Assembly: GCA_041392665.1 (NCBI GenBank)
Contig: JAWKLQ010000022.1
Location: forward strand, 94,434 to 158,433
Source: Flavilitoribacter sp020436695
GTDB taxonomy: Bacteria > Bacteroidota > Bacteroidia > Chitinophagales > Saprospiraceae
Length of the DNA stretch: 64,000 bases
Direction: 5' to 3'
Numbering within the stretch: the first letter of the stretch is position 1; each line of letters begins with the position of its first letter. The notes under the pieces were generated by a model. That model worked only from the letters and a program-made list of their open reading frames with translations, did no database searches and had not been told where the DNA came from. Position numbers and translations under genes: made by a program. Positions 32,569-42,800 of this stretch are shown one piece after another.

Positions 32569-33555
32569 ATGGATCTCTCAACAAAATATCTAGGTCTTTC
32601 CCTTCGCTCCCCAATTGTGGTATCGGCCTGCCCATTATCCGAAAATGTGGATAACATTGAAAAGATGGAGCAAATGGGCGTCGGAGCAGTTGTGCTGTTT
32701 TCCCTGTTTGAAGAACAGATCCGACGGGAGACACAATACTATGAATCTGTGCTTCAGGCCACTTCCAATTCTTTTCCGGAAGCGCTGGATTATTTCCCTG
32801 ATCTTGACGATTATCGGGTGAGTACGGATCGTTATCTGGAACTGATCCGGGAAGCTAAAGAAAAAGTGGATATTCCCATCATCGGCAGCCTGAACGGCAT
32901 TAGTGATGCAGGTTGGATCGAGTACGCCCAACTGATCGAAGATGCCGGTGCAGATGCACTGGAGATCAACGTATTCCTGATCCCGGGAGACATCGGCCTG
33001 GATGGGGTATTCATCGAAAAGAAATACCTCGATATTGTCACCCGCGTGAAGCAAAATGTATCCATCCCGGTGGCGATCAAGCTCAATCCGTATTTTTCTT
33101 CAATGGGCCATATGGCTAGACAGCTGTTGTCCGCCGGTGCCGACGGATTAGTATTGTTCAATCGTTTTTATCAGCCGGATTTCAATATCTACAACCTGAA
33201 AGTAGAACCTAGTCTGGAGTTCAGTAGTGCCAGTGAGATCCGTCTTCCGCTGCTTTGGTTGTCCGTTTTATACGGTAAGCTGAATCTTTCACTGGCCGCT
33301 ACTACCGGCGTGCAAAGCGCCACGGAAGTTGTGAAATATTTGCTGGCCGGTGCGGATGTAACCATGACCGCTTCGGCCCTTTACCGGCACGGCATCGGCT
33401 ATCTGGAAACGATGCACGATGATCTGCGTACCTGGATGCAGCGGATGGGTTTCACCTCCGTAGAAGCTTTTAAAGGAGTGATGAGCCAAAAGAACATCAG
33501 TGATCCGACTGCTTTTGAGCGTGCGAATTATATCCGGATATTGGAAGGGGTATAG
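32569..33555 (+). CDS. dihydroorotate dehydrogenase-like flavoprotein (PreA-like)
   Basis: The 328-residue FMN-dependent TIM barrel starts MDLSTKYLGLSLRSPIVVSA, close to DHOD class 1/PreA. FMN-binding segments include IGSLNG (about 103-108), AIKLNPYFSSMG and the C-terminal AATTGVQSATEVVKYLLAGA phosphate site. The segment that carries the catalytic Cys/Ser in true DHODs (normally N-x-x-CPN) reads INVFLIPGDIG, so orotate chemistry is doubtful. No ferredoxin domain is attached. Following nifJ in the operon suggests a ferredoxin-coupled reductase. The ATG at 32569 fits; an open extension upstream is repeat sequence. Confidence 0.82.
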   Translation: MDLSTKYLGLSLRSPIVVSACPLSENVDNIEKMEQMGVGAVVLFSLFEEQIRRETQYYESVLQATSNSFPEALDYFPDLDDYRVSTDRYLELIREAKEKVDIPIIGSLNGISDAGWIEYAQLIEDAGADALEINVFLIPGDIGLDGVFIEKKYLDIVTRVKQNVSIPVAIKLNPYFSSMGHMARQLLSAGADGLVLFNRFYQPDFNIYNLKVEPSLEFSSASEIRLPLLWLSVLYGKLNLSLAATTGVQSATEVVKYLLAGADVTMTASALYRHGIGYLETMHDDLRTWMQRMGFTSVEAFKGVMSQKNISDPTAFERANYIRILEGV

Positions 33556-33652
33556 CCAAATATGAAGCTATTAATTATGAACCTATCCGAATTATTAAAC
33601 AACAAATTAAAGAGTTGAAAATCAATGTTCTATTATGCGGGGAGTTACTGTC

Positions 33653-33705
33653 GGTTGCCAGTTGATCAGTTGGTCAACCGGCAACTGATTAACCGGCAAC
33701 TGATT
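33653..33705. repeat. repeat-rich hairpin after the DHOD-like gene
   Basis: GGTTGCCAGTTG pairs with CAACCGGCAACTG-type segments around 33653-33690, and AACCGGCAACTGATT occurs twice in tandem (about 33676-33705). This looks like a terminator-type structure built from a repeated short word. Confidence 0.5.
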
Positions 33706-33789
33706 GACTCTTTGCCCATAGAATCGTAAATTGCACTGGACCCGGACGAATGTAACACTTAGCTAAGTTCTTCACAGTGCAAATGCTTA

Positions 33790-36000
33790 ATGAACAACCA
33801 ATACGCTCTGTTATTCGTTCTGACCATCTTTTTATTCCCCTACTTCCTGTCGGCACAAGATGAGGATGCGGCCTTACAGGCTGCTGAAATTCAGCTAACC
33901 GGAGCACAGGCGGCCAAAGATCGAACCGCTTTAGCGGATGCCCATCTCAAACTGGCAGATCTTCACCACGTCAAAAATCATTTTCCTTTATCGCGGGATC
34001 ACTATCTGCAATCCCTGCAGAACCGGGACTCCATTCAGGATACCGATGTTTGGGCCGCTATTCACCGAAAACTGGGTGACGCCTATACCCGGGTGGGGAG
34101 TTTTGAAGAGGCGTTGGGAGCACTTCGAATTGCAGCGGATTATTATCAGTCGCAGCATATGCTCAATAAATTGGGCGATACCAAAAGATTGATCGGAGCT
34201 GCGCGAATTGCACTAGGAGATCTGGACGAGGCCGAACGGGAATTTCTGGAATGCCTCGAACTGTTTGCTCCCGAAAATGCAGTGGATACCACTACGCTGG
34301 CCGATGCTTTGCTGGCCACCGGGATACTTTACAGTAAGAAAGCAGATTACCCGCAGGCGCTGACCTATTATCACCGGGCGGAAGATCTGTACCGGGCACA
34401 GAATAACCGGCAGCGGCTGATGTATGTCTACAATAATATCAGCGGCACTTATCTGGCGGAAGGGAATACCCCGAAAACATTGGATTATTTACTGCAGGCG
34501 CTGTCACTCTCCGAAGAATTCGATTTCAAACTGGGCGTATTGGGTGGTCTGAGCAATATTGCAATGGTCTATCAGATACAAAAGGATTACGAGCAATCGC
34601 TGAAATACCTGGAAAGGGCTGAAAGACTCAATCTGGAGGTCGGTGATAGCTCACAAATGGCCCGTATTCTGAGTAACAAGGGCGTAGCATTACAGGAGCT
34701 GAATCGCACGGAAGAAGCCCTCGATAACCACCTGAAAAGTTTGCAGCTAAGGACTGCGATCGGAGATAAGACCGGTATGGCCAGTAGTCATCTGAAGCTG
34801 GGGACTTTGTATGTTAAATTGGGTGATCTGGAACTGGCTAACGATCATCTTAATACGGCGCTTCAACTTTGGAAGGAGGCAGGTGATCAAAAAGGTATTG
34901 CCAAAAGTTACGAAGAATTGGGCGATCTGGCCCTGGCGCAACATCAATACCAAACGGCTCTAGACTGGTGTCAGAAAGGATATGCTATTGCCGGGCCGTT
35001 AAAACTGGCGGAAGAGCTGGAAGGAACCTGTTTGTGTTTGACTAATGCTTACGAAAAGACCGGTGACTTTCGCCGGGCACTGGCTTTCCACCAACGATAC
35101 ATAACGGTACGTGATTCCACAGTGAATGGGGAGCGAACCCGTGAGCTGACCCGCATGGAAATGCAGTATACCTTCGATGCCGAAAAAGAACGTATCACTC
35201 TGGAACAACAGCAAAAAGAAGCACTCCTGCACGCTCAGATCCAGCGCCAGCGATTGATCCGAAATGGATCGATAGGGGGCTTAGCGGCAGGCCTGCTAAT
35301 CATTGCGTTGTTATGGCGCAGCTATCGCCAGAAACAAAAAAGCAACCGCCTGCTGGAAACCCAGAAAAACACCATTCAACAAACCCTGGAAGAACGAGAG
35401 ACGCTTCTGAAAGAGATCCACCACCGGGTAAAGAATAACCTGCAGGTGATCTCTTCTCTGCTGGGATTGCAGGCGCTATCAATAAAAGATCAGCAGGTGC
35501 TCGATGCTATTGAAGAGGGACGCAACCGGGTTCAGGCGATGGCACTGATCCATCAGAATCTCTATCAGGAAGGGAATCTTGTTGGGGTGCACCTGCCGGA
35601 GTATATTGAAAAACTCACCAATCATTTGGTACAGTCATATCGAACGAATACCCAAAAGATCGAAGTGACTCAGCGAGTGGCTCCGGTATCTATGGATGTG
35701 GATACGCTTATTCCGCTGGGACTGATCCTCAATGAATTGATCTCCAATACCCTCAAGTATGCATTTCAGGATCGGGAAGCGGGTAACATTCACATTGAGA
35801 TCGATCAGCAGAAAGAAGGACTGAAAGTGGCGGTAGAGGACGATGGGGTAGGGCTCCCCAACGATTTTCAGATCGAAAAGAGTAATTCGATGGGGTTTAA
35901 GTTAATCCGATCTTTCGTAGAGAAAATGAGCGCTCAGCTTAAGATCCGGTCGCAGAATGGTACGCTTGTGGAAATTTTGGTGCCGCAACGTCCTTATTAG
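33790..36000 (+). CDS. TPR-containing sensor histidine kinase (HisKA_2 type)
   Basis: The 736-residue membrane sensor has a signal peptide (about 1-22), then an extracytoplasmic array of about eight tetratricopeptide repeats (about 30-420, for example ALTYYHRAEDLYRAQNNRQR), a coiled-coil stretch, one transmembrane helix (SIGGLAAGLLIIALLW, about 497-512), and the kinase. The phospho-acceptor lies in LKEIHHRVKNNLQVISSLLG (HisKA_2), the N-box in LILNELISNTLKYAF and the G1 box in VEDDGVGLPND. The TPR array probably senses a protein partner. The response regulator follows 107 bp downstream. Confidence 0.92.
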   Translation: MNNQYALLFVLTIFLFPYFLSAQDEDAALQAAEIQLTGAQAAKDRTALADAHLKLADLHHVKNHFPLSRDHYLQSLQNRDSIQDTDVWAAIHRKLGDAYTRVGSFEEALGALRIAADYYQSQHMLNKLGDTKRLIGAARIALGDLDEAEREFLECLELFAPENAVDTTTLADALLATGILYSKKADYPQALTYYHRAEDLYRAQNNRQRLMYVYNNISGTYLAEGNTPKTLDYLLQALSLSEEFDFKLGVLGGLSNIAMVYQIQKDYEQSLKYLERAERLNLEVGDSSQMARILSNKGVALQELNRTEEALDNHLKSLQLRTAIGDKTGMASSHLKLGTLYVKLGDLELANDHLNTALQLWKEAGDQKGIAKSYEELGDLALAQHQYQTALDWCQKGYAIAGPLKLAEELEGTCLCLTNAYEKTGDFRRALAFHQRYITVRDSTVNGERTRELTRMEMQYTFDAEKERITLEQQQKEALLHAQIQRQRLIRNGSIGGLAAGLLIIALLWRSYRQKQKSNRLLETQKNTIQQTLEERETLLKEIHHRVKNNLQVISSLLGLQALSIKDQQVLDAIEEGRNRVQAMALIHQNLYQEGNLVGVHLPEYIEKLTNHLVQSYRTNTQKIEVTQRVAPVSMDVDTLIPLGLILNELISNTLKYAFQDREAGNIHIEIDQQKEGLKVAVEDDGVGLPNDFQIEKSNSMGFKLIRSFVEKMSAQLKIRSQNGTLVEILVPQRPY

Positions 36001-36107
36001 TGGGTGATTTGGTGAGTGAGTGATGTGGTGAGTGAGTGATAGCAACTTATAATGTTATTCAAGTGAGCTAAACCCGATCATTCAGCATGGATCTAAAAGT
36101 AAAGTAA

Positions 36108-36725
36108 ATGCAAAGCGTCAGCATATTGATCGTGGAAGACGATATATTCATCAGTCAGCATCTTAGAGAACAGTTGAAGAAGATGGACTATGAAGTTGCC
36201 GGTGTGGCTTATAATGCTCAGGGGGCGCTGGATCAACTGGCAAAACATCGCCCGGATCTGGTCTTACTGGACATCAATCTGGGTGAAGGGAAAGACGGCA
36301 TTGATGTGGCCGAGATCATACGCGAAGAATACCAGATCCCCTTTATCTATCTGACCTCTTATGCTAACCGATCCATCATCGAGCGGGCCAAACCCAGCCG
36401 TCCGGCTGCTTATATTGTCAAGCCTTTTACGGAGAAAGACCTGTTTGCCAACATCGAGATCGCCCTCTATAACCACGCTCAGGGCTGGCAGGTTGGTTCT
36501 TGGGAGCCGGATATCATCAATAAACGTTTTGATACGGAGTTTACCCGTAAAGAAGTGGCCCTTCTTCGTGATGTCTTCGAAGGGAAGACCAATCGTCAGA
36601 TCTGTGAAAAACATTTTGTCAGTTTGAATACCGTGAAAAGTCATATTCTTCGGATCTATGCGAAGTTAGATGTTCATTCCCGGTCAGAAGCAATGGCGGA
36701 GTTGCGGAAGCGGTTGGCTCAGTAG
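36108..36725 (+). CDS. response regulator, REC plus LuxR-type HTH
   Basis: The 205-residue regulator has a receiver domain at 1-125: acidic pair ED-D near residue 10-11, phospho-acceptor Asp55 in LVLLDINLG, Thr in YLTSYA and Lys in VKPFTE. A C-terminal LuxR/NarL-type helix-turn-helix (about 140-205) follows, with KTNRQICEKHFVSLNTVKSH. It is the evident partner of the TPR kinase just upstream. Targets are not visible, though the giant surface-protein gene is the convergent neighbour. Confidence 0.93.
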   Translation: MQSVSILIVEDDIFISQHLREQLKKMDYEVAGVAYNAQGALDQLAKHRPDLVLLDINLGEGKDGIDVAEIIREEYQIPFIYLTSYANRSIIERAKPSRPAAYIVKPFTEKDLFANIEIALYNHAQGWQVGSWEPDIINKRFDTEFTRKEVALLRDVFEGKTNRQICEKHFVSLNTVKSHILRIYAKLDVHSRSEAMAELRKRLAQ

Positions 36726-36757
36726 CTCCCATGATCGATAATTGATGATTGATAAAT

Positions 36758-36800
36758 GATGATTGATGGGCAAATTGCCGGGCAACTCCCATCAATCATC
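36758..36800. terminator. hairpin between convergent regulator and LRR genes
   Basis: GATGATTGATGGG (36758-36770) pairs perfectly with CCCATCAATCATC (36788-36800). Flanking words ATTGATGATTGAT and ATCAACCATCAATCAT extend the symmetry. It probably terminates both converging transcripts. Confidence 0.65.
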
Positions 36801-36822
36801 GGTGATCAACCATCAATCATAA

Positions 36823-39800
36823 TTATTGCCGAATCAACTTTCCTCTCATATTCCCACCTCTTGTACGAATTGTAAAGAAATAGATCCCATCTTCACCGAT
36901 CTGCTCAGGTCCCAGCACCCAGTTTTGTTCTCCGGCAGAGAAATGCCTTCTGTCTCGGTGGATTGTTTTTCCGGCCAGATCAAGAATGTTGATCTCTACA
37001 TCTTCAGAATGAGGAAGATAGAACAGGATGCTGACTTTATTCCTGAATGGAAGCGGGAAAACGCTATGTAAAAGTGGCCGGTCTTCATCTCGATGTTCAT
37101 CTGTGGCTGTAGGGTTTGAGCCATCTTCGCGCACTTCGATGGTAAAAGTACAGATCGATTGATTAGCCGAATTATCGTAAGCGTAGTACGTGACCGTCGT
37201 TTCACCCACCGGGAACTTTCGCCCCAGCGAACTGGTCCCTTCCATGACTACATTTCCACAGGAATCGACGGCAATCGGGCGTTCCCAACTTACCTCGATC
37301 TCTTCGGTGCCCGATTCTACAAGGATAATCGTATCCGAAGGACAGTAGGTAAATACCGGCGGGATGGTATCGTTGTCGCAGGAATCCAGCACGCATGCCA
37401 GAGGGCCTTCCGAGCAGAAGTGTTCAAAGTCAGTGTCTTCGTCTCCGGGCAATAGTCCCGGATTATCTCTAAAGTCATAATTGCTCAACTGAGCACAAAG
37501 AGTATTCATCCATTCGGTCGGATAGCAGCCATACAACTGATTGTTGGCCAGGTTTAGAGTATGGAGCCTGTTTAGGTGGGGCCAGGGCGGTAGCGATGAA
37601 TTCAGCGTGTTATTTTGCAAATAGATCTGCTCTAATTCCAGACAATGGTCAAGGTTGGGAACATCTCCGGTGAGCTGGCCATTGTTGAGATGTAACGCTG
37701 CGAGTAAGGGCAGGCCGGTGAAGTTGGGAATAGTACCGCCAATGGGATTGTTGGACAGATCAAAGATCGTCAGATACGGGAAAGCGGCATCAGGTAGTTG
37801 TCCATTCAGATTATTGTTGTTTAGCTGGATTTCCTGCACCCGACCGTTTACATCGCAACTGATGCCGTACCAGTTGCAGGGATTGCAAACAGTGGTATCC
37901 CACTGATTACTCCAGCCGGCACCATTGGTGGCAGTATAGAGCTGAATGAGCGCCGGATAATCGGGATGGTCACAAGCTTCATCAATCTGGATCATCAGAA
38001 TGTCAAAAGAGCAGATTGATGAATTGCCGGAACTATCAATCGCAGTGTAAGTCACCGTAGTAGTCCCCAGTGGAAAACTGGTGCCGGGTTCATGGGTGGA
38101 TGTCAGACTTTCGATACCGCAATTATCACTGACTTCGGGAGCGTTCCAGTTCACGACAACGCTATTGTCAGCGGGATCAAGGAATAGGGTAGTGTCATTT
38201 GGGCAATAGCTGAAGACCGGCACTTCACTATCACTTCCATTCTTACATTCTTCCGGAATGCAGGCCGCCGGTCCTTCGGCACAGAACAGATCGAACTCCC
38301 AGGGTTGGTCGCCCGGCAGCAGGCCGTGATTGCCGGCGAAGTTGCGGTATTCCAGTTGCTCGCAGAAAGTGCCTACCCATTCTTCCGGATAACAACCTTC
38401 CAGCAGATTATTTCCCATAAACAGATGATTCAGCTGGGTAAGATGCGTGAGGATCGGGATATCTGGTCCCAACTCGTTGTTGTGAAGATTAAGGAGGACC
38501 AGATTGGGGCAGTAGTCAAATTCGGGAATAGCGCCCGCAAAGCGATTATTGTTCAGGTGCAGTTCAGTTACATTGGGCAAACCACTCAGATTGGGAATCG
38601 TGCCTTCAATGGCATTCAACGAGATATTGAATCGCCATACATACGGGAAAGAGACATCCGGCAAATACCCCGTCAGGTTATTCAGCCTGATCACAATATC
38701 ATTCACCCGTCCGTTCTCATTGCATTTTACGCCGTACCAGTTGCAGGGATCGCAGTCGGTGATATCCCATCCGATGGTCCAGTCCGGTCCGTTGGTGGCA
38801 TGGTATAATTCAACCAGGGCCTGGTAATCAGGATGATCGCAGCCATTGTTGTCGAAGATCACGTTGATCATAAAACTGCAACTGACGGCATTACCGGCTT
38901 CATCAATTGCGGTGTATTCAACGGTAGTCTGGCCCGGGCCGAATTCATCTCCCGGTTGATGCGTGGATTCAATACCTGTTACTGCACAATTATCTACAGC
39001 CTGAGGTGGATCCCAGTTAACTGCGATACTACCAACTTCCGGGTCGATCACTACGGTCGTATCATTGGGGCAATAGGTGAATTCCGGTGCTTCTTCATCC
39101 ATGGAAGAGCAGGGGAGGAGCTGAATGGTAAACCGGCATTCTCCGATATTATCATTTCCGTCAATGGCAGTATAGATCACCGTGGTGGTCCCCAACGGGA
39201 AGCTATCTCCGGGTTGATAATTGGAGGTTACCTCTACCGGGAGGCAATTATCGGAAACAGACGGCAATGGCCAATCCACCGCCATTTCGGAAATTCCTGC
39301 TTCCAGGATCAGCGTAATGTCGTGCGGACAACTGAATTTTGGCGGCTGTGTATCATTCGCACAGGGATCTCCTCCACAGACGGACGGACCCTGGCTGCAG
39401 AATAATTGAAAACTGGCATCATCGTCTCCGGGAAGTAGTCCCTGATTTCCGGTAAAGTTATATCCGGTCAGGCGTCCGCAAAGCGGATCAAGACCATCAA
39501 ACCAATGGATCGGGTAGCAACCCTCCAGGTCATTATCGGCCAAATGCAATTCGATCAATTTCGGGCATTTTTCCAGAACGGGCAGGTATCCGGATAAATT
39601 ATTTCTATTCAGGAGGAGCTGTTCCAATTCCGGCAGTGCGCCAAAGCTGGGGATCTCTCCCTTCAGCCTGTTCTGTGCCAGTGAAATAGCCTTTAGTTTG
39701 GGTAATTGATGAAAATTGGGGATGACGCCTTCCAATTGATTCTCCGCCAATGACAGGATCTGTAGTTTGGTCAGATGAGTAAAATCCGGAATGTTGCCGG

Positions 39801-42800
39801 TCAGCTGGTTTTGGTACAGCCAGAGATTTTCCAGACTGGGCAGGCCCGGAATATCCGGAATGTTACCGGCCAGTTTGTTATTGCCTAGGTGAAGCGAAAT
39901 GAGATTTTTGAGATCAAGGCTCAGCAATAAATTATGAATATCATTGCTTTGGAGATTATTTCCTTCCAGATCCAGCCCCAGTACAATACCCGATCCATTG
40001 CAGATAACTCCTTTCCAGGTACAGGGATCACAGTTATCACCGGCTTTACCTTCCTTCCAGCCGCTATTGTCCGTCCATTTAGGACCGTTAGTTGCATCGT
40101 AGAGTTCGATTAGTGCCTCGTAGGCCGGATGATTGCAATCGCAGGCCTCCGGCCCCATTTGACAGAAGGCGATAAAATCAGCCTTGGTGTCACCGGGTTT
40201 GAGCTGCGGGTTGCCGGTGAAGTCATATTGTGTCAGTCGGCCACATATCGGATCGTCGCCGCTCGACCATACTGTCGGGAAACAACCGCTGAGATCATTA
40301 TTGGCCAGGATCAGTTCCTCCAGTTTGGGCAGATCGTTAAAGCGCGGTATCCGGCCACTGAAGTTATTGCCGCGCAGGTATAATTTATTGAGATTCGGCA
40401 GACCGCTGAAATTGGGGATCAGGCCAAACAGTTCGTTCGCCCCCAGGCGTAATTCTTCGAGATTGGATAATTGAAGATCAGGGAGCTCTCCTTTTAATCC
40501 GTTGTTTGCTGAAAGATCAATTCCGATCAGCTGGCCGGAATTGTTGCAGGTGATGCCCGGCCAGTTACATACATCGCAGTCTTCCAGATCCCATTTGGTA
40601 TGTTTCCAGTTGGAGCCGTCGGTGGCATTGTACAGCCTGACCAGTTCCTCATAGGCCGGATGCTCGCAGGGGCAGACCGCCGGACCCTGGCTGCAGAATA
40701 ACTGAAAGTCTGCATCAGTATCCCCAGGTAATAGTCTGGGATTACCGGAGAAATCATGTACGACCAGACGTTCACACAACCGCAGCCGGTAGTTGAACCA
40801 GGCCGCGGGATAACAGCCTTTCAAGTGATTATTGGCCAGTAGAAGATACCTCAAATTCAGCATATTGTTGAATCCGGGTAAATAGCCGGTCAATTGATTA
40901 TTACTGATATCCAGATAGTAGAGGAGCGTTAGATCAGAAAAATCCGGAATGGCCCCACTGAGCTGATTGTCTTGCAATTTCAAATAAGATAATGAGGGAG
41001 TATTTGAAAAATTTGGGATCTCGCCGCTCAGGTTATTAGAATACAGATACAGGTAGGACAATTTCGGAATATGAGAAAAGTCAGGTATTTCCCCACTCAA
41101 TTGGTTTTCATACAGGTATAAATATCCCAGATCAGGTGAATGAGAAAAATTGGGGATTGATCCACTCAATCGATTCTTAGATACATTTAAATAGACCATT
41201 TTCGGAAGGTGGTTCAGATTGGGAAGTGATCCACTGATATCATTATCCTTCAACTCCAGCGCTACTAACTCGGGGAGATCGATGACAGAAGGAAGCACTC
41301 CGGAAAGATTATTCGCCATAAGGTCGAGACTGACAACCCGTTCATTCAAACAATTGACCCCATACCAGGTACATGGATCACAATTATCACCGGTATTGCC
41401 CCAATTAGTCTGATTTGTCCAGTTGGGGCCGTCCAATGCATTGTACACTGACATCAGGCCCTCAAAGTCGGGATGATCACACTGGCAGGCAGCCAGTCCT
41501 TCCTCACAGAATTCCTTGAAATCCTGTGACCGGTCGCCGGGTTGCAGGCCGGGATTACCCGTGAAGTCGTATTCTATGAGTTGATCACAGAGCAAAGTGC
41601 TGACTCCATTGACCCAGGTAATGGGATAGCAACCGGATAAACTATTGTTCTTCAATATCAGGTGCGTCAGGTCCGGCAGGGCATTGAAGGTTGGTATTCT
41701 GCCTTCCAGTTCGTTATTTCCCAAATGGAGTTCTTCCAGCTTCGGCATCAGGCTAAAATTGGGAATGGGGCCATTCAGCTTGTTGGCTCTCAGGTTGAGA
41801 TGTACCAGTTCCGGAAGGTTAAGGTTAGGTATGGGGCCACTTAATTGATTGGAAGGCAGATCAAGGGAGATCACCCGCAGCTCGACATCGCAACCCACGC
41901 CGAACCAGCTACAGGGATCACAGCTGGTAGTATCCCATTTGGTTTTCCATTTTTTTCCATTGGTCACTTCATACAGGGCGATCAGGGCATCGCGATCGGG
42001 ATGGTAACAGGGCTTACAGGCCGCTGTTCCAAAGGCACAAAAATTTTGAAAACTTTCCCGGCTTCCTCCATCAATGAGTCCTGGATTATCAGAAAAATCA
42101 TAGACAGGATCACGTTCACAAAATGAATTTGGTCCGGACACCCAACTTGCCGGGTAACAACCGCTTAGTTGATTATTATCGAGGTAAAGCCAGCTCAACG
42201 CCTGCAAATGGTCCCAGGCGGGGATGCTCCCGGTCAGTTGGTTCTCGGACAAGATCAGTAATTCCAGGTTCTTTACTAAGCTGAAAACAGGAAGTTCACC
42301 TTGCAGTTTATTCCTACTCAGATCGAGCGTGCTCAGATTAGGCAGATGATTGAAATTCGGGATATTGCCTTGTAGTTCGTTGCCTCGTAGGTGTATGGAT
42401 GTCAGTTCCGGTAACTTGGTGAAATTCGGTATGCTGCCATCCAATTGGTTAAATCCCAGATTAAAAGATCTCAGGTTAGGAAACCGGCTAAAATCCGGAA
42501 TTTGGCCCGTCAGTTTGTTGGATGAGAGATATAGTTGCTCCAGTGTTTCCAGCTTTTTGAAGTCAGGGATCTTTCCCCCGATCTCATTGTCGGATAGGTC
42601 CAGCGTTTCCAGTTTTTGGAGATGATGGAAATCGGGCAGGGTGCCACTCAAGTGGTTTTCACTGAGATTGATCAATTCGACCTTAGCCAGAAGGGAAAAG
42701 TCAGGTAACTGGCCCTGCAGGTTATTGACCTGGAGCTCCAGATCGGTTAATTCCGGAAGCTCCAGATCGGGAAGAAAGCCATTGAGATTGAGTCCGCTCA

